In this document: positions 9,007 to 18,499 of the stretch, piece after piece
Numbering within the stretch: the first letter of the stretch is position 1
Layout of the letters: the number at the start of each line of letters is the position of its first letter
NCBI GenBank assembly: GCA_013043005.1
Contig: JABDOZ010000180.1
Span: 1 to 39,496 of the forward strand
Origin: Flavobacteriaceae bacterium
GTDB lineage: Bacteria > Bacteroidota > Bacteroidia > Flavobacteriales > Flavobacteriaceae
Direction of reading: 5' to 3'
DNA length: 39,496 nt
Notes under the pieces: model-generated
Databases searched by the model: none
The model's input: only the letters and a program-made list of their open reading frames with translations
What the model was told of the DNA's origin: nothing
Position numbers and translations under genes: made by a program

Positions 9007-10910
9007 TGAGACAATTTTTACTTTATTTTTTCATTCTCGCAGTAGGAATAATTTTTTTAGCCAGATTATTCTATTTACAGGTATACAATGCTCCAACAGA
9101 AAATTTGTTTGAGGATAATGCCATTAGGAAGGTTTTTGATTACCCTAAAAGGGGGTATGTATATGATAGAAATGGCGTATTACTAGTTTCTAATCAACCT
9201 TCTTATGATGTGATGGTGATACCACGTGAAGTCAAACCTTTAGATACAATTGAATTTTGCTCTTTATTAAAAATTGACAAAGCGGATTTCATAAAAAAAT
9301 ATAAAAGAGCAAGAAATTATTCTCCCAGATTGCCTTCAGTATTTGTTTCTCATTTATCAAAAGAAGACTATGCCTATCTTCAGGAAAAAATGCGAAAATT
9401 TGAAGGTTTTTATATTCAAAAGAGGTCACTTCGTGATTATCAGACTTCGATAGGCGCTAATGTATTAGGCTATATTACAGAAGCGAATCAAGCCACTATA
9501 AAGAAGAATCCTTATTATAGAATGGGTGATTTGATTGGTAAACAAGGTATAGAATACTCATATGAGGAAGTGCTTCGAGGTGTTAAAGGAGTAAAATTCA
9601 TCCAGAAAGACAGATTTAACAGAGATATTGGCCCATATAAGGATAAAATGTTTGATACAATACCTCAAAAAGGTAAAGACATTACAACAACTATTGACGC
9701 TAATTTGCAGGAATATGGTGAAAAATTAATGGCAAATAAACGAGGTGGTATAATTGCAATTGAACCTGCGACTGGTGAAATTCTCACAATGATCACTGCT
9801 CCTACTTATAACCCCAATTTGCTTGTAGGCAGAGTTCGGTCTAAAAATTTTACAAAACTATATAATGATACCATTAGTAAACCATTATTTGACAGAGGAT
9901 TACAGGCAATGTATGAGCCCGGTTCACCCTTTAAAACCCTTAATGCCCTAATAGCCTTACAAGAAGATGTGATTAGCTTAGATGAGAAGATCACATGTTA
10001 TGCTGGTTATAAATATGGAGACAGATTCATGGGTTGTCATTGTCGAAGAGGAACTAAAAACGCTATGATCAAGGGCATTCAAGAATCCTGCAATGCATAC
10101 TTCGCGACGGTTTACCGAAGAATTATTGATAAATATGATAAACCATCAGAAGGTCTTGACAATTGGAATAAACATGTGACTAGTTTTGGCCTGGGAAATT
10201 ATCTGGGATATGATCTTGCCGTTGGACAACCTGGAAAAATTCCTAGTTCGGCAACATATAACAGAATGTACGGTGAAAATCGTTGGTATTCTACCTTCAC
10301 AATTTCGAATGCTATCGGTCAGGGAGAAGTGCTTGCTACACCTATTCAATTGGCTAATATGACAGCTGCTATTGCCAATAGAGGACATTTTTACACACCT
10401 CATATCATAAAACATGTTGAAGGTCAAGAAATTGATAAAAAGTATACAACCCCTAAAAAAACAACGATTGATGCAAAATTTTTTGAACCTATTGTTGAAG
10501 GCATGAATTTGGTGTATAAAAAGGGAACAGCGAAATACATTCAAATACCTGGAATAGATATCTGCGGTAAAACTGGTACAGCAGAGAATTTCACCAAAAT
10601 TAATGGAGTTACCACTCAATTGACAGATCATTCAATTTTTATAGCTTTTGCCCCTAAAGATGACCCAAAAATTGCCATGGCAGTATATGTAGAAAATGGT
10701 TATTGGGGAAGTCGCTGGGCTGGAAGAATTGCGGGATTAATGATAGAGAAATACTTGAAAGGCAAAATTACTCGAACAGATATGGAGCGATATGTATTGA
10801 ACGGTAATTTAGAAGAAGAATATGCAAAACCATATTCCGGGGAGTCCTTTTGGATCAATGATAAGAGTGAATTTCAAGAAATATCTTTACCTGTAGATGA
10901 GGCAAACTGA
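9006..10910 (+). CDS. mrdA: Penicillin-binding protein 2 (transpeptidase, elongasome)
   Basis: SxxK in EPGSPFKTL, SxN in SCNAYF, KTG in CGKTGTAEN. The start is placed at 9006 (MRQFLLYFF), overlapping the mreD stop (TAATG), rather than the ORF-track start at 8967. Confidence 0.95.
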   Translation: MRQFLLYFFILAVGIIFLARLFYLQVYNAPTENLFEDNAIRKVFDYPKRGYVYDRNGVLLVSNQPSYDVMVIPREVKPLDTIEFCSLLKIDKADFIKKYKRARNYSPRLPSVFVSHLSKEDYAYLQEKMRKFEGFYIQKRSLRDYQTSIGANVLGYITEANQATIKKNPYYRMGDLIGKQGIEYSYEEVLRGVKGVKFIQKDRFNRDIGPYKDKMFDTIPQKGKDITTTIDANLQEYGEKLMANKRGGIIAIEPATGEILTMITAPTYNPNLLVGRVRSKNFTKLYNDTISKPLFDRGLQAMYEPGSPFKTLNALIALQEDVISLDEKITCYAGYKYGDRFMGCHCRRGTKNAMIKGIQESCNAYFATVYRRIIDKYDKPSEGLDNWNKHVTSFGLGNYLGYDLAVGQPGKIPSSATYNRMYGENRWYSTFTISNAIGQGEVLATPIQLANMTAAIANRGHFYTPHIIKHVEGQEIDKKYTTPKKTTIDAKFFEPIVEGMNLVYKKGTAKYIQIPGIDICGKTGTAENFTKINGVTTQLTDHSIFIAFAPKDDPKIAMAVYVENGYWGSRWAGRIAGLMIEKYLKGKITRTDMERYVLNGNLEEEYAKPYSGESFWINDKSEFQEISLPVDEAN

Positions 10911-12180
10911 TAGAAGTTTTAGATTTGACTGGATAACAATTCTAATTTTTTTAGCACTTGTTGTTTTTGGATGGTTTAATATCTTCTCAGCCTCTACCAC
11001 TTTGGAATTCAGCAGTTATTTTGATTTGAGTCAGCCTTATGGCAAACAATTGTTATTCATTATACTAACAGTTGTTTTAATTGTTATAATTTTATCTTTA
11101 GAGGCCAAATTCTATGAGCGTTTTTCGAGTATAATTTATATACTTTCGCTTATTTCTTTGCTAGGACTCTTCATATTTGGCAAAACAGTTTCAGGAGCAA
11201 CATCGTGGTATGGATTAGGATCTGTTACCATACAACCCAGTGAATTTGCAAAAGCCGCTACAGCATTGGCTATCGCTAAATACACCAGTGACCTCCAAAC
11301 CAATATAAAAGCATTTAGTGATCAAATTAAGTTATTCATTATCATATTAATACCAGCCATTTTAATTTTGCTTCAAAATGACATGGGAAGCACAGTTGTA
11401 TATGGAGCTTTCTTTTTTGTATTGTTCAGAGAAGGATTACCCAGAGTATATCTTTATTTAGCAGCATTATTTCCTATTACGGCAATTCTAGCGTTAAAAT
11501 TCGGAATTATTTTGTCATCTATAATTACAGTTCTCCTGATAGCACTTTTCTATTTATACTTTCTTAAATCAAGAAAAAGAAATAGATTTTTTAAAATAAT
11601 GGGTTTGTCAATTTTAATGATCATTTTTTCATTTGGAGTTAAGTATATATACCAACACAGCCTTCCACCTCATCAAAAAGATAGAATTAGCTTATGGTTA
11701 AGACTTGAAAAGGATCCAGATAAATTAGAGCGTATGAAAAAAACGTATGCTTATAATTTATTAGAATCAGAAAAGGCGATAAGTTCCGGTGGTTTCTGGG
11801 GAAAAGGCTTTCTTGAAGGAACAAGAACCACCGGTAAGTTTGTACCCGAACAGCATACCGATTACATATTTAGTACTGTGGGAGAAGAATGGGGATTTAT
11901 TGGAACTTCTATAGTCGTAATTCTATTTGTTCTTTTATTATTGCGCATACTTCATCTGGCAGAACTCCAAAAGAACCAATTTAGCAGAGTATATGGTTAT
12001 GGTGTTGCTTCGATTATTTTTATTCACTTTTTTATCAATATTGGGATGGTTATGGGACTCATTCCAACTATAGGAATTCCACTACCTTTCTTTAGTTATG
12101 GCGGATCGGGTCTTTGGGGATTCACCATTCTATTATTCATTTTCATAAAATTAGATTCCAACCGTATTAATGAATGGTAA
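10897..12180 (+). CDS. rodA: Rod shape-determining protein RodA (SEDS glycosyltransferase)
   Basis: SEDS family: FGWFNIFSAS, WYGLGSVTIQPSEFAKAA, NDMGSTVVY, VPEQHTDYIFSTVGEEWGFIG, IPLPFFSYGGSG. Overlaps the mrdA 3' end by 14 nt. Confidence 0.96.
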   Translation: MRQTDRSFRFDWITILIFLALVVFGWFNIFSASTTLEFSSYFDLSQPYGKQLLFIILTVVLIVIILSLEAKFYERFSSIIYILSLISLLGLFIFGKTVSGATSWYGLGSVTIQPSEFAKAATALAIAKYTSDLQTNIKAFSDQIKLFIIILIPAILILLQNDMGSTVVYGAFFFVLFREGLPRVYLYLAALFPITAILALKFGIILSSIITVLLIALFYLYFLKSRKRNRFFKIMGLSILMIIFSFGVKYIYQHSLPPHQKDRISLWLRLEKDPDKLERMKKTYAYNLLESEKAISSGGFWGKGFLEGTRTTGKFVPEQHTDYIFSTVGEEWGFIGTSIVVILFVLLLLRILHLAELQKNQFSRVYGYGVASIIFIHFFINIGMVMGLIPTIGIPLPFFSYGGSGLWGFTILLFIFIKLDSNRINEW

Positions 12181-12199
12181 ATTAAAGGATTATCTTGTT

Positions 12200-13294
12200 T
12201 TAACTTTTGACATCCAGCGCATCTCTCAGCGCATTTCCCATTAGCATGAATGCCATTACTAAACTCATAATGCAAAGCCCGGGTATTATCGCAAGATAGG
12301 GCTTACCAAGAATAATATAGTTATAGTGATCCTTTATCATAGCTCCCCAACTTGCCATAGGAGGCTGAGCACCAATACCCAGAAAACTTAAACCGCTTTC
12401 TATTAAAATGGCAGCAGCAAAATTAGCAGCAGAAATCACTATAATCGGAGCCATAATATTAGGTAAGATATGCCTTATTATTATGCGTAAATCTCCATAT
12501 CCAAGAGCTCTGGCCGCGGTAATATATTGCATTTCTTTTACACTGAATATTTGTCCTCGCACGACTCTTGCAACCTCAACCCACATTGTTAATCCAACAG
12601 CAATAAATACCTGCGAAAATCCTTTGCCTAAAGCTAAAGTAATTGCAATAACCAATAACAAGGTTGGGATAGACCAGGTTACATTTATAAGCCACATTAT
12701 AAATGCATCAACCTTCCCACCATAATAACCTGCGATACTGCCTAAAAAAATACCGATGACTAAAGAAATAAAAACTGCTACAAACCCTATGGAAAAGGAA
12801 ATCCTTGCCCCAGCTAATACTCTGCTTAAAAGGTCTCTACCGTACTTGTCTGTACCAAGTATAAATTGCTTCTCGAATATAAACTTATCTATCGACTCAT
12901 CTTTCATGAAATTAGCATCAATGGTCTTTGAGATACCCTCTAAACCATCTGATGAATAGGTGGTATAGGACAAAATACCGTTATTTAGTCCATAATTCGA
13001 AATTGGTATCTCATTATTAGGATTTCTTTCTCCAAAAAACACCTTATTCAACCAATTTTGCGAAGAATTTATTTCATTAGGAAGGGACAAAACTTTTACC
13101 TTAAAACCAGGTTTTTTAGAATGAATAGACAAATGCATATTATTCGCATTTTGAGAGTTGTCCGGGGCAATGACATATGCAAAAATTGAAACGAGTCCAA
13201 CCAGAATTATAAACCAAAAGCTAAAAACGCCCCAAAAGTTTTTTTTGAACTTTTGAAGCGCTAGTTTAGATAATGAGTTCACATGATCACTCAT
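12200..13294 (-). CDS. OppC/DppC-type ABC transporter permease
   Basis: LGTDKYGRDLLSRVLAGARISFSIGF and the EAA loop EMQYITAARALGYGDLRIIIRHILPNIMAPIIV, then GLSFLGIGAQPPMASWGAMI. Contains a roughly 100-aa insertion between TM1 and the TM core. Confidence 0.92.
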   Translation of the reverse strand: MSDHVNSLSKLALQKFKKNFWGVFSFWFIILVGLVSIFAYVIAPDNSQNANNMHLSIHSKKPGFKVKVLSLPNEINSSQNWLNKVFFGERNPNNEIPISNYGLNNGILSYTTYSSDGLEGISKTIDANFMKDESIDKFIFEKQFILGTDKYGRDLLSRVLAGARISFSIGFVAVFISLVIGIFLGSIAGYYGGKVDAFIMWLINVTWSIPTLLLVIAITLALGKGFSQVFIAVGLTMWVEVARVVRGQIFSVKEMQYITAARALGYGDLRIIIRHILPNIMAPIIVISAANFAAAILIESGLSFLGIGAQPPMASWGAMIKDHYNYIILGKPYLAIIPGLCIMSLVMAFMLMGNALRDALDVKS

Positions 13295-13301
13295 ATTATT
13301 T

Positions 13302-15455
13302 TTAGTCTTTTATAGTAGCCACTTTTTTAATTTCGTAGGATATTTTTAGATCATTAAGAACGTTTATGGCTTCCTCCATGTAAACATCCTGAGTTAAACT
13401 CTCAAGCCATCTTTCTCTTTTTTCCTTTAAGATTGTGTCCGAAACAAAAAGTTCTTTTTCATAAGGCAATGACTCAAATGATAAATTAGTCTTGTATTCT
13501 GAAATCTTATCAAATCGATCCGCTTCTTTTTCAGCCAACTCCAATCGCTGTTTATAGATCTCATAATTTAATGGATGAACCTTTTCATCACGGATGGTTT
13601 TTACCCATTTTGCACTTTCTTCAATAAGCTTTAATTGCGGGTTATTGATAAGTCTTTCTTTGCTTTTCTGTATGGTGGTATCATAATCAAAGTAACTATC
13701 CCATAAATTATAGTCAACTTCATCAATCATGTCATAAGGTAATGGGTTTTCATATTCTCTTTCACCAAAATCAATGTAACTATATCGGTCAGGTAAAACA
13801 ATATCGCTTTTCACGCCTTCTAATTGAACAGATCCTCCATTGATTCTGTAATATTTCTGTACCGTTAATTTTAACGCTCCCAAGTCACCGCTTTTGTTAT
13901 TTCTTACCATTCTGTTTAGATCAACAAATCTTTGAACAGAACCTTTTCCGTGTGTTTGTTTACTGCCAATGACAATAGCCCTTTTATAATCCTGCATTGC
14001 AGCAGCTAGAATTTCTGATGCTGATGCCGAGAGTTCATTGACCAACAATACTAATGGCCCATCCCATGCAATCGATTTATCTTTATCTTTTAAAACCTCT
14101 TTTGGTTCACCTGGAGATTTTACTTGAACAACAGGACCGTCTTTAATAAATAATCCAACAATATCAACAGCTGTTTGCAGTGAACCTCCCAAATTATTTC
14201 TAAGGTCAATTACTAAGCCTTCCATTCCCTGTTCTTTTAGACGCTCAATTTCAAGTTTTAAATCAGAAGTGGCATTCCGGTTATTTTTAAAATCATCAAA
14301 ATCTGCATAAAACTTTGGCAGATTGATCACTCCAAATATTTTATCTTCCTTATTAACAAGTGAGGATTTTGCATACGTTTCTTCTAATTCAACTACATCT
14401 CTTACTATATCAATTTCTTTTATGGTTCCGTCAACTTTTTTGACTGTAAGGGTAACCTTTGTGCCTTTCGGTCCTTTTATGAATTTAATTGCGTTATCTA
14501 ATCGCATTCCCACTATGCTTAATGCTTGCTCTTCATTCTCTTGTTTAACTTTTAATATGATATCACCAACTTCCAGTTCTTTTCCTTTCCAGGCTGGACC
14601 ACCAGATATAATTTCATTTACTTTCACTTCATCCATCCTTTTCTGAAGTCTTGCCCCAATACCTTCGAAACTTCCTGAAATTCTCATATCAAAAACGTCC
14701 TTATCTTCTGGGGCGAAGTAAGTAGTATGAGGATCAAATTCTTCTACAATTGCATTTATGTAAACAGCAAACCAATCCTTTCTTTCCAGATCATCGATTA
14801 AGTCATAATACTCATTTAAAGAATTCAAGGTTTGCTCCCTCGCTTCTACTTCAATCTCTTCATTAGTCTTGGTCTCGTAATCCGGATCCTTTTCTAACTC
14901 ATTATTTTGGTCTTCGAACAAATCATTATAATTTGCGATTGAGGCGTATTTGAGTTGTAATCTCCAGCGATCTTTTAACTGCCTTTTATTCTTGACATAT
15001 GGAATATTTTCATAATCTGAATTGAACTCCTCAGATTTACTGTAATCAAACGAGGACTCTAAAATATCTCTATATATTTCTTCACTTTCTTCCATCCTTT
15101 GAGCTAATCTTTGATAGGTTAAGTTGAAGAAAGTCAAATCATAATCCTTGAGCTGATCGTCTATCTGCATTTCATATGCTGCGAACTCTTCTAGGTCTGA
15201 TTGATAGAAATAACGTTTGAATGGATCTAAGTTCTCTATGTAATCAGAATAAACTTCAATAGAAAATTCATCGTTCAAATCTTTCGGGTCATAATGTCCT
15301 CTATCTAAGATGTAAGTAATGATCTGTATCAGCATTTTATCTTTATCAGGATCATCGAAAGTTTTTGAAGTAAAACTGCATGACGCAAATGCCAGCAAAA
15401 TAGTAAGCATCAACAAATAATAATTCCTTTTCATAAATTCCCTTTTATATTTCAT
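13302..15455 (-). CDS. prc: C-terminal (tail-specific) processing protease with PDZ domain; probable lipoprotein
   Basis: PDZ (GGPAWKGKELEVGDIILKV), S41 Ser/Lys site (LVNELSASASEILAAAMQDYKRAIVIGSKQTHGKGSVQ), lipobox LAFASCSF. The start is more likely MKRNYYLL at 15434. Confidence 0.93.
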   Translation of the reverse strand: MKYKREFMKRNYYLLMLTILLAFASCSFTSKTFDDPDKDKMLIQIITYILDRGHYDPKDLNDEFSIEVYSDYIENLDPFKRYFYQSDLEEFAAYEMQIDDQLKDYDLTFFNLTYQRLAQRMEESEEIYRDILESSFDYSKSEEFNSDYENIPYVKNKRQLKDRWRLQLKYASIANYNDLFEDQNNELEKDPDYETKTNEEIEVEAREQTLNSLNEYYDLIDDLERKDWFAVYINAIVEEFDPHTTYFAPEDKDVFDMRISGSFEGIGARLQKRMDEVKVNEIISGGPAWKGKELEVGDIILKVKQENEEQALSIVGMRLDNAIKFIKGPKGTKVTLTVKKVDGTIKEIDIVRDVVELEETYAKSSLVNKEDKIFGVINLPKFYADFDDFKNNRNATSDLKLEIERLKEQGMEGLVIDLRNNLGGSLQTAVDIVGLFIKDGPVVQVKSPGEPKEVLKDKDKSIAWDGPLVLLVNELSASASEILAAAMQDYKRAIVIGSKQTHGKGSVQRFVDLNRMVRNNKSGDLGALKLTVQKYYRINGGSVQLEGVKSDIVLPDRYSYIDFGEREYENPLPYDMIDEVDYNLWDSYFDYDTTIQKSKERLINNPQLKLIEESAKWVKTIRDEKVHPLNYEIYKQRLELAEKEADRFDKISEYKTNLSFESLPYEKELFVSDTILKEKRERWLESLTQDVYMEEAINVLNDLKISYEIKKVATIKD

Positions 15456-15461
15456 CTTGAA

Positions 15462-15529
15462 TATGTAAACCTGGATTCTTGCTTTTTATTGTCGTTACAA
15501 CAATCTACTGCCAAAAATAGGTTTACATA
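15462..15529. repeat. 11-bp inverted repeat upstream of prc
   Basis: TATGTAAACCT (15462-15472) and AGGTTTACATA (15519-15529), 46-bp spacer; a minus-strand TATTTTTG -7-like box lies at 15512-15519. Confidence 0.6.
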
Positions 15530-15685
15530 ATTAATTTAATATCTTATTGATTATTTTTTTAACTAAAATAAAGAAAATATTATGCCAATATTGAGATATG
15601 GTACTAATTTTTTGTTAAACCATCTAATTTCAATTATTAAGTAGTATTTTACTTATTTTAGCATTGCAATTATAAAAATAAAAAA

Positions 15686-16462
15686 ATGGGGAATAGACCA
15701 CTTATTTTAGTAACAAATGATGATGGTATTACTGCGCCTGGGTTAAGAACATTAATTAAAGTAATGAATGAAATAGGTGATGTAATTGTTGTTGCTCCTG
15801 ATAGCCCTCAAAGTGGTATGGGACATGCGGTAACAGTTGATTCCACATTGTTTGTGGAAACTGTAGAAATAGACAACGGACCTCAAATTGAATATAGTTG
15901 TTCGGGGACACCTGCAGACTGTGTTAAGTTGGCAAAAAATCAAATTTTGAATAGATTGCCTGACCTGTGCGTATCAGGAATAAACCATGGATCGAATTCT
16001 TCCATTAATGTCATATATTCCGGAACCATGAGTGCCGCGATAGAGGCTGGATTAGAAGGTATCCCGGCGATTGGATTCTCACTATTAGATTATAGCTGGA
16101 ATGCTAAATTTGAAGCTTCAGAAGACTATGTCAGGTCGATTGCCAGCAATGTCCTGAAAAATGGATTACCAGAAGGAATTGTCCTAAATGTTAACATTCC
16201 CAAGTTGGATAAAAAGGATATTGAGGGTATAAAAATATGTCGTCAGGCAAAAGCCATTTGGAGAGAAGAATTTGATAAAAGAAAGAATCCACAAGGGAGA
16301 GATTATTATTGGTTGACCGGAAAATTCGTTAATCTGGACAATGGAGAGGAAACTGATGAATGGGCGTTAAAAAATAATTATGTTTCGGTTGTGCCAATAC
16401 AATCAGACCTGACTGCGCACCATACAATTAATGAATTAAACAAATGGAAACTGAATGATTAG
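15686..16462 (+). CDS. surE: 5'/3'-nucleotidase SurE
   Basis: ILVTNDDGITAPGLRTL, VVAPDSPQSGMGHAVT, SGTPADCVKLA, VSGINHGSNSSINVIYSGTMSAAIEA. Confidence 0.97.
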   Translation: MGNRPLILVTNDDGITAPGLRTLIKVMNEIGDVIVVAPDSPQSGMGHAVTVDSTLFVETVEIDNGPQIEYSCSGTPADCVKLAKNQILNRLPDLCVSGINHGSNSSINVIYSGTMSAAIEAGLEGIPAIGFSLLDYSWNAKFEASEDYVRSIASNVLKNGLPEGIVLNVNIPKLDKKDIEGIKICRQAKAIWREEFDKRKNPQGRDYYWLTGKFVNLDNGEETDEWALKNNYVSVVPIQSDLTAHHTINELNKWKLND

Positions 16463-16733
16463 AAGAGATGTTATAGTTGGATTTATAATAGGTTTGTTGG
16501 CCAATTTAGTTGGTATAGCAATTTACATCGTCTTGTTTTCAAAGGAAGGATTTGAAGGCACTATAAAATCTGCGATTACCTTCAGTTTTATAGGTAAGTT
16601 GGTTAGCCTGGGAGCTATTTTAAACCTTATTGTCTTTTTCATATTTATAAAAATGAATGAAGATCACAAAGCTAGAGGTGTATTATTGGCGACCTTGTTG
16701 GCTGCCATTGTCGTTATAGCTAACAAAATCTAG
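16455..16733 (+). CDS. Small hypothetical membrane protein between surE and lpxB
   Basis: 92-aa ORF with three hydrophobic segments, overlapping the surE 3' end by 8 bp; no recognised domain. Confidence 0.7.
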   Translation: MIRRDVIVGFIIGLLANLVGIAIYIVLFSKEGFEGTIKSAITFSFIGKLVSLGAILNLIVFFIFIKMNEDHKARGVLLATLLAAIVVIANKI

Positions 16734-16826
16734 TAAAGTGAAACATTCGAAGCTAAGATTTTTGTCGAGCATGAAATGATTAAATGAATGTTACATATGA
16801 CCGATAAAAACAATAGATATAAACTC

Positions 16827-17942
16827 ATGAAATATTATATTATTGCTGGTGAAGCTTCCGGAGATTTGCACGGATCTAACCTAATGAAAGCTATACAAAA
16901 ACATGATGCCAAAGCTCAATTTAGGTTTTGGGGAGGAAATCTCATGCAAAATATAAGTGATAATTTGGTAAGGCATTATCGGGACCTTGCTTTCATGGGG
17001 TTTTTAGAAGTCATCAAAAATATCAGGGTAATCTTGAAAAATATATCTTTTTGCAAAGAAGATATCCTTTACTATAATCCTGATGTAATCATTTTTATTG
17101 ATTATCCGGGTTTTAACTTAAGAATAGCTAAATGGGCTAAAACGAAAGGCTATAGCACTCATTTTTATATATCACCACAAATCTGGGCCTGGAAAGAGAA
17201 TAGGATAAAATCTATAAAACGCGACATAGACAAAATGTACGTTATTCTGCCTTTTGAAAAAGATTTCTATGAGAAAAAACACAATTTCCCCGTAGAATTC
17301 GTAGGACATCCACTTATCGATGCTATTTCTGAAAGAATTCAGGTAAATGAAGAAGCATTCAGATCCGAAAACAACCTGAATTCCAAACCAATTATTGCCC
17401 TTTTACCTGGAAGCAGAAAACAGGAAATTAAAAAAATGCTTTCTATAATGATATCTGTAATTGATGACTACCCATATTATCAATTCGTAATAGCAGGTGC
17501 ACCAAGTCAGGACTTTTCATTTTATAAGTCTTTTATTAAAAATTCTAAAGTTGGATTTGTAGATAACAAAACTCATGATCTGTTGAGTGTTTCATATGCG
17601 GCAGTGGTTACTTCGGGAACAGCAACTTTAGAAACGGCTTTATTTAAAATCCCGGAGGTAGTATGTTACAAAGGCAGCTGGTTTTCTTATCAGATAGGTA
17701 AACGACTTGTGAATTTGGAATATATCTCTTTGGTGAATTTAATAATGAACAAAGTCGTGGTCACAGAGTTAATTCAAAATGAATTTAATAGGGAAAATCT
17801 AAAGAAAGAAATTGATAAATTACTGGATCCCAATGAGCGTACGCAATATTTTTTAAACTATTATGAACTGGAAAAAAAGCTGGGAGGAAAAGGTGCCAGT
17901 GATAAAACCGCTGAATTAATTTATAATTCAATAAAGGAATAG
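16827..17942 (+). CDS. lpxB: Lipid-A-disaccharide synthase
   Basis: MKYYIIAGEASGDLHGSNLM, VIFIDYPGFNLRIAK, YISPQIWAWKENRI, FVGHPLID, LLPGSRKQEI, TSGTATLETAL. The start is moved from 16788 to 16827. Confidence 0.96.
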   Translation: MKYYIIAGEASGDLHGSNLMKAIQKHDAKAQFRFWGGNLMQNISDNLVRHYRDLAFMGFLEVIKNIRVILKNISFCKEDILYYNPDVIIFIDYPGFNLRIAKWAKTKGYSTHFYISPQIWAWKENRIKSIKRDIDKMYVILPFEKDFYEKKHNFPVEFVGHPLIDAISERIQVNEEAFRSENNLNSKPIIALLPGSRKQEIKKMLSIMISVIDDYPYYQFVIAGAPSQDFSFYKSFIKNSKVGFVDNKTHDLLSVSYAAVVTSGTATLETALFKIPEVVCYKGSWFSYQIGKRLVNLEYISLVNLIMNKVVVTELIQNEFNRENLKKEIDKLLDPNERTQYFLNYYELEKKLGGKGASDKTAELIYNSIKE

Positions 17943-17949
17943 TTGACTT

Positions 17950-18480
17950 ATGCCCAGAATTCTTTTTATACTGCTATTGATATTCTGCACAAGTGCCTGC
18001 AAATCTAAAAAGAAAGTAATCACTAAAAAGAGTCAGTCTGTCAAAACAGAAAAAGTATCTAAAACTGATAACTCATCCAGTTCAATAGATTACTCAACTG
18101 CTGCCAAAAATGTTGTAGAACATGCCAAAAAATTTGATGGTGTTCGCTATAAATATGGCGGCACGACAAAAAAAGGGATGGACTGTTCCGGATTGATTTT
18201 CACGTCTTTTAACAAAGAAAATATTTCTTTACCAAGAACCACTCAAGATCTTGCTAAAACCGGTGAATGGATAGACCTAAAAGAAGTGCAAAAAGGGGAT
18301 CTGTTATTTTTTGCCACAAAAAAGAAGAGCAGAAAAGTGAATCATGTTGGCATAGTAACCACCTCCAGGGTTGGAAACGTAGAATTTATTCATGCCAGCA
18401 CCAGCAATGGTGTCATGATATCCAATCTGGCAGAACGCTATTGGTACTTTGCCTTCGTGCAGGCACGCAGAGTATTGTAA
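17950..18480 (+). CDS. NlpC/P60 family lipoprotein (cell-wall endopeptidase)
   Basis: Lipobox LLIFCTSACKS; catalytic Cys in KYGGTTKKGMDCSGL, His in VNHVGIV. Confidence 0.92.
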   Translation: MPRILFILLLIFCTSACKSKKKVITKKSQSVKTEKVSKTDNSSSSIDYSTAAKNVVEHAKKFDGVRYKYGGTTKKGMDCSGLIFTSFNKENISLPRTTQDLAKTGEWIDLKEVQKGDLLFFATKKKSRKVNHVGIVTTSRVGNVEFIHASTSNGVMISNLAERYWYFAFVQARRVL

Positions 18481-18499
18481 TAATTTTTATATTGCTGCA

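Noticed and set aside
10146-10631. 161-aa minus-strand ORF
   Set aside because: Fully antisense within mrdA, no recognisable domain, and mrdA coding potential is unambiguous.
14323-14646. 107-aa plus-strand ORF
   Set aside because: Antisense to the PDZ region of prc; no independent support.
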